Assembly: GCA_039198225.1 (NCBI GenBank)
Contig: JBCCTQ010000002.1
Location: 62,001 to 126,000 of the forward strand
Direction of reading: 5' to 3'
DNA length: 64,000 nt
Source: JASJAR01 sp039198225
Lineage (GTDB): Bacteria > Pseudomonadota > Alphaproteobacteria > Rhodobacterales > Rhodobacteraceae
This document shows, one piece after another, positions 8,156 to 16,290 of this stretch. The notes beneath the pieces are model-generated. The model worked only from the letters and a program-made list of their open reading frames with translations. It was not told the origin of the DNA and ran no database searches. Position numbers and translations under genes: made by a program. Numbering within the stretch: position 1 is the stretch's first letter; the number at the start of each line of letters is the position of its first letter.

Positions 8156-8638
8156 ATGGAGATCATCCAAACGAGTGCGAAAGATCCGCGGCTGGCGACG
8201 CTGTTTGCGGCCCATCTGGCCCATTCGGCGGCGTGGAGCCCGCCCGAAAGCTGCCACACCCTGTCGCCCGACACACTGGCCGAAGGTGATGCGCTGGTGT
8301 GGGCGGCCATGGACGGGGGCGTGCCCCTCGGCATGGGTGCCCTCCAAATCGACGGGGCAGAGGGCGAGATCAAATCGATGCACATTCTCGAAAATCAGCG
8401 CGGAAAAGGGATCGGACGGGCGCTCCTCGATGCCATCTTGGCGGAGGCGGAGCGACGGGGTCTTTCGGTGTTGCGATTGGAAACCGGGGCCCACGCCCCC
8501 TATGCCGCCGCCCGGGCGCTTTATGAGGGGGCGGGCTTTGAGGTCTGCCCGCCCTTTGGTGCCTACCACCTCGCCCCCTATTCGCAGTATTACGAAAAAC
8601 GGCTTTTGGCTGCGGCAGAGCTGGAGGCCAGCCCATGA
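8156..8638 (+). CDS. GNAT-family N-acetyltransferase inside the urea-importer operon
   Basis: 160 residues with the GNAT acetyl-CoA site: the beta strand EIKSMHI followed by QRGKGIGRALLDAIL (Q/RxxGxG/A), and a C-terminal AARALYEGAGFEVCPPF motif. It follows urtB after 5 bases and overlaps urtC by 4 bases, so it is translated as part of the operon. The target is unknown; it may acetylate an amine or a small metabolite. It is not a standard member of urt operons, so it is probably an insertion of a housekeeping-type acetyltransferase gene; a role in urea or amide metabolism is only a guess. Confidence 0.88.
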   Translation: MEIIQTSAKDPRLATLFAAHLAHSAAWSPPESCHTLSPDTLAEGDALVWAAMDGGVPLGMGALQIDGAEGEIKSMHILENQRGKGIGRALLDAILAEAERRGLSVLRLETGAHAPYAAARALYEGAGFEVCPPFGAYHLAPYSQYYEKRLLAAAELEASP

Positions 8639-9897
8639 GCGATGCGGCCCTTTCCTCCGGCAATGGGCGTCGGCCTTTTGCGCTGAAGCATCCGTCGCTT
8701 TTGATCTTCATCGCACTTCTCGCGCTTTTTACATTGGGCGTGACGGTGCTGGCCGAAGGCTTCGGGATCGGCGTGATCTCGACGAGCTTTGTCAAAACCC
8801 TCGGCAAGACCCTTTGCCTCTGCCTCGTGGCCTTGGCGATGGATATGGTCTGGGGCTATACGGGCATCCTCTCCCTTGGGCATATGGCGTTTTTCGGGAT
8901 CGGCGGCTACGCGATCGGCATGTGGCTGATGTATGCGCGGACCGAGCTCATCGTCGCAGAGAGCCTCGCGGCCGCGCAATTGCCGCCCACGGCCCAGGAG
9001 ATATCCGACGGGATTGCCACCCAGATCTTCGGCGTGGTGGGCGCCTCGGAATTCCCACCGATCTGGGCCTTTGCCCATTCCTTGCCGTTGCAACTGGCCG
9101 CGGTGGTCCTCGTGCCGGGGTTTTTGGCGCTTGTCTTTGGTTGGCTGGCCTTTCGGAGCCGGGTGACCGGGGTTTATCTCTCGATCCTCACCCAGGCGAT
9201 GACGCTCGCGCTCTCGCTTTATCTTTTCCAGAACGACAGTGGCCTTCGCGGCAATAACGGGCTTTCGGGGCTTCAAAACCTCCCGGGCCTCGACGCGGTA
9301 CCCCAGTCAACCGTGTCGATGTGGTTTTTCTGGGCCTCGGCCCTAGCCTTGGGTCTCGCCTATTGGCTTTGCTCTTGGATGGTGTCGGGAAAGTTCGGGT
9401 CGGTCATCCGGGCGATCCGGGATGACGAAGCGCGGGTGCGGTTCCTGGGATATCCGGTCGAGGCGTATAAGCTCTTTATCTTCACCTTCACGGCCATTCT
9501 CGCAGGCATCGCTGGCGCGCTTTATTTTCCCCAAGCGGGCATCGTGAACCCTGCCGAAATTGCACCCATCGCATCGATCTATCTTGCGGTCTGGGTCGCC
9601 ATTGGCGGGCGGGGACGGCTCTATGGGGCCGTGATCGGGGCGGCTTTCGTATCGCTTCTCTCAACCTGGTTCACCGGGGGCCAGGCGCCGGATATCAATC
9701 TCGGGTTTTACCGGATCGAATGGGTCGATTGGTGGATTGTTCTTCTCGGGCTCTCCTTCGTCCTCGTCACGCTATTTGCGCCGAAAGGCATTGGCGGGCT
9801 GATCGATCTCTTGACCGAACGCCGCACACCGGACCGGAAAGGTGAACCGCTCGGCCCCGATGCAGGGTCCCTCCGCGAGAAGGAGGCCGAAGTATGA
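8635..9897 (+). CDS. urtC: Urea ABC transporter, permease subunit UrtC
   Basis: 420 residues, LivM-type permease. A cytoplasmic N-terminus is followed by about ten hydrophobic segments; the SLGHMAFFGIGGYAIGMW block (about residues 80-97) and the VSGKFGSVIRAIRDDEARVRFLGY cytoplasmic coupling loop (about 245-268) are family hallmarks. It pairs with UrtB to form the urea channel driven by UrtD and UrtE. ATG at 8635 overlaps the acetyltransferase stop, and its own stop overlaps urtD by 4 bases, so the genes are translationally coupled. Confidence 0.96.
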   Translation: MSDAALSSGNGRRPFALKHPSLLIFIALLALFTLGVTVLAEGFGIGVISTSFVKTLGKTLCLCLVALAMDMVWGYTGILSLGHMAFFGIGGYAIGMWLMYARTELIVAESLAAAQLPPTAQEISDGIATQIFGVVGASEFPPIWAFAHSLPLQLAAVVLVPGFLALVFGWLAFRSRVTGVYLSILTQAMTLALSLYLFQNDSGLRGNNGLSGLQNLPGLDAVPQSTVSMWFFWASALALGLAYWLCSWMVSGKFGSVIRAIRDDEARVRFLGYPVEAYKLFIFTFTAILAGIAGALYFPQAGIVNPAEIAPIASIYLAVWVAIGGRGRLYGAVIGAAFVSLLSTWFTGGQAPDINLGFYRIEWVDWWIVLLGLSFVLVTLFAPKGIGGLIDLLTERRTPDRKGEPLGPDAGSLREKEAEV

Positions 9898-10634
9898 GCG
9901 CCCTTCTCGAAGTTTCCGGCGTCTCGGTCTCCTTTGACGGGTTCAAAGCTATCAACAACCTCACTTTCGAGATCGGCCAGCGGGAACTCCGCGCCGTGAT
10001 CGGGCCGAACGGGGCCGGCAAAACCACGTTCATGGACATCGTCACTGGCAAGACCAAACCCGATGAAGGCCGGGTGGTGTGGGGCGAGACGTCGCGGTCG
10101 CTTCTCGCCATGAGCGAAAGCCAGATCGCGCGGGCCGGGATCGGGCGAAAATTCCAGCGCCCGACCGTTTTCGAAGATCAGAGCGTTGCCGAAAACCTCA
10201 TGCTGGCCCTCAAAAAGTCGCGCAATCCCCTCCAGGTGCTCCGCTTTAAGGCCTCCGATGCCGACCGCGCTAAGATCAAGGAATTGGCCGAGGAAATCGG
10301 CCTGGCAGCCGCTCTCGATCGGAAGGCCGGTGAGCTCTCCCACGGACAAAAGCAATGGCTCGAAATCGGAATGCTCTTGGCCCAAGACCCCAAACTTCTC
10401 CTCGTTGACGAGCCCGCCGCTGGCATGACCCCGGCCGAGCGCGAACACACGACCGATCTTTTGGTCGAAGCGGCCAAAACCCGGGCCGTGGTCGTCGTCG
10501 AGCACGATATGGAATTTGTCCGGCGCTTGGGCTGCAAGGTCACCGTGCTCCATGAAGGATCGGTCCTGGCCGAAGGCTCGATTGACCATGTGACGTCCGA
10601 TGAGAATGTGATCGAGGTATATCTTGGCCGGTAA
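9894..10634 (+). CDS. urtD: Urea ABC transporter, ATP-binding subunit UrtD
   Basis: 246 residues, LivG-type ATPase. Walker A is GPNGAGKTTF (about residues 39-48), the signature reads LSHGQKQWLEI, Walker B is LLLVDEPAAGMT, and the H-loop is in VVEHDMEFV. Length and motifs are complete. It hydrolyses ATP with UrtE to drive urea uptake. ATG at 9894 overlaps the end of urtC. Confidence 0.96.
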   Translation: MSALLEVSGVSVSFDGFKAINNLTFEIGQRELRAVIGPNGAGKTTFMDIVTGKTKPDEGRVVWGETSRSLLAMSESQIARAGIGRKFQRPTVFEDQSVAENLMLALKKSRNPLQVLRFKASDADRAKIKELAEEIGLAAALDRKAGELSHGQKQWLEIGMLLAQDPKLLLVDEPAAGMTPAEREHTTDLLVEAAKTRAVVVVEHDMEFVRRLGCKVTVLHEGSVLAEGSIDHVTSDENVIEVYLGR

Positions 10635-10638
10635 TTTC

Positions 10639-11331
10639 ATGGAGATCGACGGGCTCACGCTCCATTACGGCGGCAGCCAAATTCTTCGCGGCATCGACCT
10701 TACCGCAGCGACCGGCGAGGTGACTTGCGTGATGGGGACCAACGGGGTCGGCAAAACGAGCCTTCTCAAAGCGATCTCAGGCACCCACCCCCGGTCGGGG
10801 GGCACGATGAAGCTCGACGGCGAAGAGATTGGCAAAGCCGGTGCCCATGTCCTGGCCCAAAAGGGGGTGGCCTATGTGCCCCAGGGACGGGAGATCTTCC
10901 CGTTCCTCACCGTCAAAGAGAACCTAGAGATCGGCTATGCTTGCCTCCCCCGCGAAAAGCGCCGGATCCCGGACGACATTTTCGATCTCTTCCCGATCCT
11001 CAAAGACTTCCTCGGTCGCCGCGGCGGCGATCTGTCCGGCGGCCAGCAACAACAGCTTGCAATCGCCCGGGCGCTCGTCACCGAGCCCAAACTCCTGTTG
11101 CTCGACGAGCCCACCGAAGGGATCCAGCCCAACATCATCAAACAGATCGGCGAAGTGATCCGCCTCCTCCGCGAACGGGGATCAATGGCGATTGTCCTCG
11201 TCGAGCAATATTTCGACTTCGCCTTCGATCTCGGCGACCGGTTCGTCGTCCTCGAACGCGGCGCCGTCAAAACCCGCGGCAAGGCGGGCGATATCGGGCG
11301 GGACGAGCTCCTCGGCGCGGTGTCGGTCTAG
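10639..11331 (+). CDS. urtE: Urea ABC transporter, ATP-binding subunit UrtE
   Basis: 230 residues, LivF-type ATPase: Walker A GTNGVGKTSLL, signature LSGGQQQQLAIARAL, Walker B LLLLDEPTEGIQP, H-loop region VLVEQYFDFAF. The ATG at 10639 gives MEIDGLTLHYGG, which lines up with the usual UrtE start; an in-frame TTG at 10624 would overlap the end of urtD. It is the last gene of the importer operon; a small CGGGA-AGG-TCCCG hairpin follows within seven bases of the stop. Confidence 0.95.
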   Translation: MEIDGLTLHYGGSQILRGIDLTAATGEVTCVMGTNGVGKTSLLKAISGTHPRSGGTMKLDGEEIGKAGAHVLAQKGVAYVPQGREIFPFLTVKENLEIGYACLPREKRRIPDDIFDLFPILKDFLGRRGGDLSGGQQQQLAIARALVTEPKLLLLDEPTEGIQPNIIKQIGEVIRLLRERGSMAIVLVEQYFDFAFDLGDRFVVLERGAVKTRGKAGDIGRDELLGAVSV

Positions 11332-11337
11332 TCCGGG

Positions 11338-11454
11338 CGGGAAGGTCCCGGGGCTTCATCTCTTCAAAAATACGCATTTGATGCGCTGCGCGCTTGTCCC
11401 AAGTCCGGCAGAGGCCCCGCAGGCGTGAGTTGCGTATTTATAAAGAGATGAAGG
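11338..11454. repeat. Inverted pair of the intergenic repeat tail between urtE and the glycolipid operon
   Basis: A hairpin CGGGA-AGG-TCCCG (11338-11350) is followed by a minus-orientation tail (CTTCATCTCTT at 11354 running to TACGCA at 11376), and at 11431-11454 by a plus-orientation tail (TGCGTATTTATAAAGAGATG). The two tails are near-perfect reverse complements about 54 bases apart and could form one long stem-loop. They diverge from the other copies in reading TCTT/AAGA where those have CCAGG. The position, after urtE and before the next operon, would suit transcript termination or 3'-end protection. Confidence 0.6.
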
Positions 11455-11516
11455 CAAAGAGCGGGGTCTCGCCGGCCCGCCGTTGCACCGCCCGGAATCC
11501 GCGCCTAGATGGGCCC

Positions 11517-12593
11517 ATGGCCTCGCGGATGCTCTTTTTCTACATATTCCGGCAGCATCTTTTGCTGACCGCGCTGGTCCTCTTCCTTTTGACTTTCGTC
11601 GTCGGTGTGGTGCAGTTCGCCGAAAGCTCCCGGTTTCGGGGCGACGGGGGGTGGAATGCGCTGGCTGCCCTCAGAAAGATCGCCTTCGAGACGCCCGCCT
11701 TTCTTCAATCCATGCTCCCTTACGTCCTCCTCGTTTCAACCGCGCTCCTCGTCTACCGGATGGGCAAGCAATATGAGCTGGCGATCTATTCCCAAATCGG
11801 GCGGCCCTGGCGGCGCGTTCTCGTGCCTTTGATGGTGTCGGGGGCGGTAGTGGGCCTGGCCTACACCTATCTTCTCAACCCGCTGGCGAGCTATTCGGCC
11901 CATTCGGAGGCGGCCGGGTCGGCCGTGGCTGCCGGGGCGACCGAGCTCGGCGAAGGTCGCGAGGTCGTCCTCCGGGACGAGGAAGGCTACCATTTCCTAC
12001 TGATCGACGCGATCGACGAAGAGGCCACAGCGCTCGAGGGCGTCACGTATCTGAGGCTCGACCGGGACCACCGGCTCCTCAACCGGGTCAACGCCCCCCG
12101 GGCGGCTTGGCTCGAAGGCGAGCTCGTCTTTACCCAAGCCGAAGACCTGGGGACCGGGCTCGGCGATCCGATCGTGGCCGACGGCGAGCTTCGCCTGGCC
12201 TTTCCCCAAACGGTCCTTCGCCACAAGGCACGCGACCGGTTGAGCGTGTCGGTCTACGAGCTGCCCTCGGTCATTACGGCCACGCGCATGGTCGGCGCCT
12301 CGCCGTTCGGGCTCCAAAGCCATTTCCAAAGCCTCATCGCCCTGCCGCTCCTTCTCGGGGCCGTGGCGTTTTTGTCGGGCGCATTGGTTTATCATCCGGT
12401 GATCCGCGACCAATGGCGGCGGGACGTTATGGCGGTCTTGGGGGCCGCTTTCGTTCTTTATTTCTCGCTAACGTTCAGTGAGGCCCTGGGCTCGAGCGGG
12501 GCCGCCCCGGCCGCCCTTCTGGCCTGGGGGCTGCCCCTGGCCACTGGCCTTGCGGGCTGGGCGACGCTTTCGGTTCGCTCCAAAAGGCGTTAA
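11517..12593 (+). CDS. LptF/LptG (YjgP/YjgQ) family permease, stand-alone
   Basis: 358 residues with the topology of LPS-export permeases: three N-terminal membrane helices (YIFRQHLLLTALVLFLLTF and following), a ~150-residue periplasmic jellyroll-like domain, and three C-terminal helices. The helix-1 motif (FAESSR) and the coupling segment (YRMGKQYELAIYSQIGRPW) match the family. It has no LptB, LptC or second permease beside it; instead it leads an operon of glycosyltransferase genes, so it may export their lipid product. ATG at 11517 is chosen because the family starts a few residues before the first helix; an earlier in-frame ATG would add a basic, non-conserved stretch. Confidence 0.82.
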   Translation: MASRMLFFYIFRQHLLLTALVLFLLTFVVGVVQFAESSRFRGDGGWNALAALRKIAFETPAFLQSMLPYVLLVSTALLVYRMGKQYELAIYSQIGRPWRRVLVPLMVSGAVVGLAYTYLLNPLASYSAHSEAAGSAVAAGATELGEGREVVLRDEEGYHFLLIDAIDEEATALEGVTYLRLDRDHRLLNRVNAPRAAWLEGELVFTQAEDLGTGLGDPIVADGELRLAFPQTVLRHKARDRLSVSVYELPSVITATRMVGASPFGLQSHFQSLIALPLLLGAVAFLSGALVYHPVIRDQWRRDVMAVLGAAFVLYFSLTFSEALGSSGAAPAALLAWGLPLATGLAGWATLSVRSKRR

Positions 12594-12620
12594 GAACCTC
12601 AAAACCGTTCGACGAAAGCG

Positions 12621-13358
12621 GTGGCCGTGGCCCAGACGATGCAGTATTTGCCCGAGATCCATGACCTCCAACCCGGCATGGCTGATCGGCTTGACCAAAT
12701 GCTAACCGCCTTTCCCGAACCGGCGCGGCCGTTTATCGCTTGGAGCGTGGTCCCCAATTGGTTGGGCACCGCCCCCCTCACCGCCGCACCGGATTTCCTG
12801 GCCCGGATCAAGGAGCTTCCCGGGCTCAAAATCCTCCATGGCTGGACCCATGAACAGGGGCGAAATTGGATCAATTGGCTTCTATACGGCCATGAAAATC
12901 GGTCGGAATTTGCCGGATTGAACACCGCGGCGACCGAAGATCGGATCGCCCGCGGTGAGGCAATGTTCGAGGCTGCCGGTCTCGACCGACCCCGATGGTT
13001 TTGCGCACCGCGCTGGGCACCGTCGGCCTCGCTCGACCGGGTCCTCGCCGCCCGGGGCTATCATGGGATCTTGGCGCGCGACAGGATCAAGCTTTTCGAC
13101 AAAGCCCCCCTCCGGCTCCCACCCTTGAATTTCGACGAAGGGGAACGGGCGTTCAAAACCGTGCCGGGACGGATGCTCCGGGAAGGCGTTATTGCCGGGC
13201 TGTTGCGCCGGAAAGCCCCGTTTCGCCTGGTCCTTCACCCGGACGATCTCGACCATCCGGCAACATTCACACAATTCGAGCGCACGGTCCGGCGGCTTGA
13301 GGGCGAAGGTTGGCGCCCCGTGGGGCTCGAACAATTGACCGAGGCGCTCGAGCCATGA
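12621..13358 (+). CDS. DUF2334-type polysaccharide deacetylase-like protein
   Basis: 245 residues. The IHDLQP motif near the N-terminus matches the metal-binding Asp of the DUF2334/NodB-like fold (IHDVxP), and GWTHEQ (about residues 74-79) and APRW (about 128-131) match later motifs; LHPDD near the end supplies a conserved His. Such proteins remove acyl groups from sugars. GTG at 12621 or ATG at 12639 (MQYLPEIHDL) could be the start. It lies 28 bases after the permease gene and overlaps the next gene by 4 bases. The specific substrate is unknown; the operon suggests an amino-sugar glycolipid. Confidence 0.72.
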   Translation: MAVAQTMQYLPEIHDLQPGMADRLDQMLTAFPEPARPFIAWSVVPNWLGTAPLTAAPDFLARIKELPGLKILHGWTHEQGRNWINWLLYGHENRSEFAGLNTAATEDRIARGEAMFEAAGLDRPRWFCAPRWAPSASLDRVLAARGYHGILARDRIKLFDKAPLRLPPLNFDEGERAFKTVPGRMLREGVIAGLLRRKAPFRLVLHPDDLDHPATFTQFERTVRRLEGEGWRPVGLEQLTEALEP

Positions 13359-14530
13359 ACGGGCCGGATCCAGAGCTTTTGATTGTCTCGAACGGCCAGG
13401 GCGAAGACGAGATTGCAGGGCTTTTGCTCGACCGGCTGGCGCCAGGCCCCGAGCGTCGCGCGAAAATCGCCGCCTGGGCCCAAGTGGGCGACGGGGCCCG
13501 CTACGATGCAAGGGGCATCGCGCGGATCGGCCCCCCCAACATCCTCCCCTCGGAAGGGTTTGGCACGGTGAGCCTTCCGGCCTTTCTCCGCGATCTTCGG
13601 GCGGGGTTTGTCGCCACCTATCTCCGACAAGCGCGCTTTGCCCTGTCGCTTCGCGGCCGCCGGGCGCTGGTTCTGGCCATCGGCGATATCGTCCCCTTGG
13701 CGGCCGGCATTCTTTCGGGGCTGAGGACGGTGTTTCTGTCCTCGGCCAAATCGGCCTTCTATGGCGGCTACGACGGGCATAACGGGTTCGAGCGGACGCT
13801 CATGGCCCGGGCCGAACGGGTCTATACGAGAGACGAAAAAACCGCGCTTAGGCTCGGCAAACGCGGGGTCAAAGCGGCGTTTGTTGGCAATCCGATGATG
13901 GACGGTCTCGAGGGCGCCGAAGACCCGGGCTTTAGGAGGCCAGGCATTCTCAACGTGGCTTGCCTTCCGGGGTCAAGGGCCGATGCGCCCGCCAATGGCC
14001 GGCTTTTGCTGGCCGGTCTCGCCGTCGCGGGCCCCGGGTTCCAAGGCCTCTTCGCTCTGCCCCCGGGCTTTGAAACAGAACACTTTCTTACCGCACCAGG
14101 ACCGGGCTGGACCCCCTCGGACGACCCGGCAGGTGCCGGGGCGCTCACCCACAAAGACGGGGCCCGCGCGCTCCTCGTCGAACACCGCTTCGGAACGGTC
14201 CTCCGCTCCGCTGACTTGGCCCTCGGCATGGCTGGCACGGCCAATGAACAGGCCACGGGCCTCGGGCTTCCCTTGGTCGCGGTACCTGGCTCTGGCAACC
14301 AAAACGCGGCCTATGCGGCTATGAAGGCTCGGTATTTCGGCCAAGCTGCGATGACGGTCGCTCCGCAAGCCCAGACCATCGCCCAGGCCCTCCAAGCCCT
14401 CGTCGGGGACCCCGCCCGACAAGCGACCATGGCCGAAGCCGGGCGCGCATTGATGGGACCACCAGGTGCAACTGCGGCCATCGCTGCCCATATGGAAGAT
14501 CTACTCGGCTGGGAGCCCGCCCATGGATGA
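13355..14530 (+). CDS. LpxB-related glycosyltransferase (lipid-A-disaccharide-synthase-like), first copy
   Basis: 391 residues, GT-B fold resembling LpxB. The N-terminal LLIVSNGQGEDEIA replaces the LpxB GE-SGD motif; a VGNPMMDGL linker motif follows, and the C-terminal MAGTANEQATGLGLPLV matches the LpxB nucleotide-sugar site (SGTATLE...PMV). It resembles the lipid-A-disaccharide-synthase-related family known from cyanobacteria and others rather than true LpxB. ATG at 13355 overlaps the deacetylase stop. It probably transfers a sugar to a lipid acceptor at the inner face of the membrane. Identity beyond the fold is inference. Confidence 0.78.
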   Translation: MNGPDPELLIVSNGQGEDEIAGLLLDRLAPGPERRAKIAAWAQVGDGARYDARGIARIGPPNILPSEGFGTVSLPAFLRDLRAGFVATYLRQARFALSLRGRRALVLAIGDIVPLAAGILSGLRTVFLSSAKSAFYGGYDGHNGFERTLMARAERVYTRDEKTALRLGKRGVKAAFVGNPMMDGLEGAEDPGFRRPGILNVACLPGSRADAPANGRLLLAGLAVAGPGFQGLFALPPGFETEHFLTAPGPGWTPSDDPAGAGALTHKDGARALLVEHRFGTVLRSADLALGMAGTANEQATGLGLPLVAVPGSGNQNAAYAAMKARYFGQAAMTVAPQAQTIAQALQALVGDPARQATMAEAGRALMGPPGATAAIAAHMEDLLGWEPAHG

Positions 14531-15503
14531 CCCCTTCGTCAGCATCGTCATCACCACCCATAATGAAGCGGTGGGCATTGGTCTGACATTGAGGAGCATC
14601 GCCGCCCAACGGGATGCGCCGGATTTCGAGGTTGTCCTCGTCGACGACCGGAGCAGCGACGGCACCATTGAGGTGGCCGAAGCCTTAGACCTCGATTTTC
14701 TCCGCATTCTCCACTCTCAGCCCGATCCGGCCTCCCCTTTGACGACGCGCCAACAGGCCCTGGACTTGGGCTTTCGCGACGCAAAGGGCGAAGTCATCCT
14801 CACACTCGACGGAGATTCGGCAGTGCCCGGGGGGTGGATTTCGGCCATGGCAGGCCCGATCCTCAATCGCCAAGCGGTGGCCATGGCAGGGCCCATCACG
14901 TTCAACCCATCGCTCACAACGATTGCGTCCTGGCAGATCGCCGATGCGGCCTATTACTGGCAGGTCTCGGATCTTCTCTCTCGCTGGGGCGGCGCGGGTG
15001 TCTTTTTCGGCAATTTCGGCTTCCGGGCAGATCTTTACGAAGAAGTGGGCGGGTTTGAGGCCATCGGCCCCACCCTGACCGAAGATCTCGCTTTCGCCCA
15101 AGCGATCCAGGCCAGGGGCTACAAAATCACCTTCCGCCCCGATGTGGGCGCCGTGGCGGTGGCGGCCTGCACCGATGTCGAAAGCCTGATCGACCGGACC
15201 ATGCGCGTCTCGGCGGGCCCGCCGTCTCTCTTGGCGGCGACGCTGACACTCTGGCCACTCTCGCTCCTTCTCGTCTTTCTCCTCATGGTCTTTTTCGGCG
15301 GTTGGTTCATTGCCCTTTTCATTTCTCGCTTCGCGGTGGGGGCCTGGTTCGTCCTTTCGGCCATCGAGCGGGTCCGGACCCATCCGAGAGAACTCAACTG
15401 GCTGACCTACGAGGTCTTCGCCTTCGCGCTCGCCCTCCGGGTCATCCCGCGCGTCCTCAAGGGCGAGCGGTCGCAATGGGGCGGCCAGAGCTATGAGCGA
15501 TGA
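14523..15503 (+). CDS. Family-2 glycosyltransferase with C-terminal membrane segments
   Basis: 326 residues. GT-A motifs: VSIVITTHNEA at the N-terminus, VDDRSSDGT (about residues 40-48), the metal-binding LTLDGDSAVPGGW, and TEDLAFAQAIQARGYK for the catalytic acid. Two or three hydrophobic helices follow at about residues 235-295 and anchor it in the inner membrane. ATG at 14523 overlaps the first LpxB-like gene by 8 bases, and its end overlaps the acetyltransferase by 11 bases. It would add a sugar to the lipid-linked product of this operon. Confidence 0.88.
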   Translation: MDDPFVSIVITTHNEAVGIGLTLRSIAAQRDAPDFEVVLVDDRSSDGTIEVAEALDLDFLRILHSQPDPASPLTTRQQALDLGFRDAKGEVILTLDGDSAVPGGWISAMAGPILNRQAVAMAGPITFNPSLTTIASWQIADAAYYWQVSDLLSRWGGAGVFFGNFGFRADLYEEVGGFEAIGPTLTEDLAFAQAIQARGYKITFRPDVGAVAVAACTDVESLIDRTMRVSAGPPSLLAATLTLWPLSLLLVFLLMVFFGGWFIALFISRFAVGAWFVLSAIERVRTHPRELNWLTYEVFAFALALRVIPRVLKGERSQWGGQSYER

Positions 15504-16242
15504 CGCTTCCGCGGCAGGTCCGCTGATCCGGCCTTACCGGCCGGAAGACAGGGACGCAGTCCGCGAGATCTGCTGCGACACCGCCTATCGCAACAAGGGC
15601 GCGGAACACTACTTCGAAGACCGCGAGATCCATGCCGATTACTGGTCGTCCTACTACACGGATGTGACACCCGACGAGGTTTGGATCGCCGAGGATAAGG
15701 GCGAGGTGATCGGTTATTTCTTCGGCTGCCCCGATACGCTGCGGTTCCGCCGTGCCATGGCCCGCCGGATCGTGCCCTGGTGTCTTTTGCGCGCCGTCTG
15801 GCGCTTGGCCCTCGGGCGCTACAAAAACCCGGTCACGCGGCGCTATCTTTGGTTCATGGTCACCCGCGGCCCCGGTGAGGAAGCCCCGCTCGATATCTCC
15901 AAATACCCCGCGCACTACCACTGCAATATCGTGGAATCCGGCCGCGGCCACGGGCTTTACACAACGATGACATTGGATTTTCTCGACCGGCTCGACGCCG
16001 CGGGCATCCACCGGATCCACGGCCACATCACAGAACCGGCGAAAAAAGGGATCTGGGATATGTTCGACCGCCAATATAGCGGTACGGCGAAACCGACCGA
16101 CGTGTTCCGATCGGAAAAACCCACAAAAGCGGGGGAATACATCCGGGGTGAAACCAAAGCGATGGTCAACCGCGCCTGGGGCACGAGCACGGCGAGCTTC
16201 CGCGAATATGTCAAATTCCTCCGCGACAAGATGCGGCTCTGA
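15493..16242 (+). CDS. GNAT-family N-acetyltransferase of the glycolipid operon
   Basis: 249 residues. Start IRPYRPEDRDAVREICCDTAY is a classic GNAT beginning, with EVWIAEDKGEVIGYFFG as the first beta hairpin; an insertion rich in Trp and Arg (about 90-130) follows, then HCNIVESGRGHGLYTTMTLDFLD, which is a variant acetyl-CoA site, and HGHITEPAKKGIWDMFDR. The enzyme could N-acylate the deacetylated sugar made by the DUF2334 protein. It is coupled to the family-2 glycosyltransferase by an 11-base overlap and is followed after 48 bases by the second LpxB-like gene. Confidence 0.78.
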   Translation: MSDDASAAGPLIRPYRPEDRDAVREICCDTAYRNKGAEHYFEDREIHADYWSSYYTDVTPDEVWIAEDKGEVIGYFFGCPDTLRFRRAMARRIVPWCLLRAVWRLALGRYKNPVTRRYLWFMVTRGPGEEAPLDISKYPAHYHCNIVESGRGHGLYTTMTLDFLDRLDAAGIHRIHGHITEPAKKGIWDMFDRQYSGTAKPTDVFRSEKPTKAGEYIRGETKAMVNRAWGTSTASFREYVKFLRDKMRL

Positions 16243-16290
16243 TGGGCGCGCCCTTGAAAATCGCCGCCCCTAGGCCGAGGTGAAGCTCCC

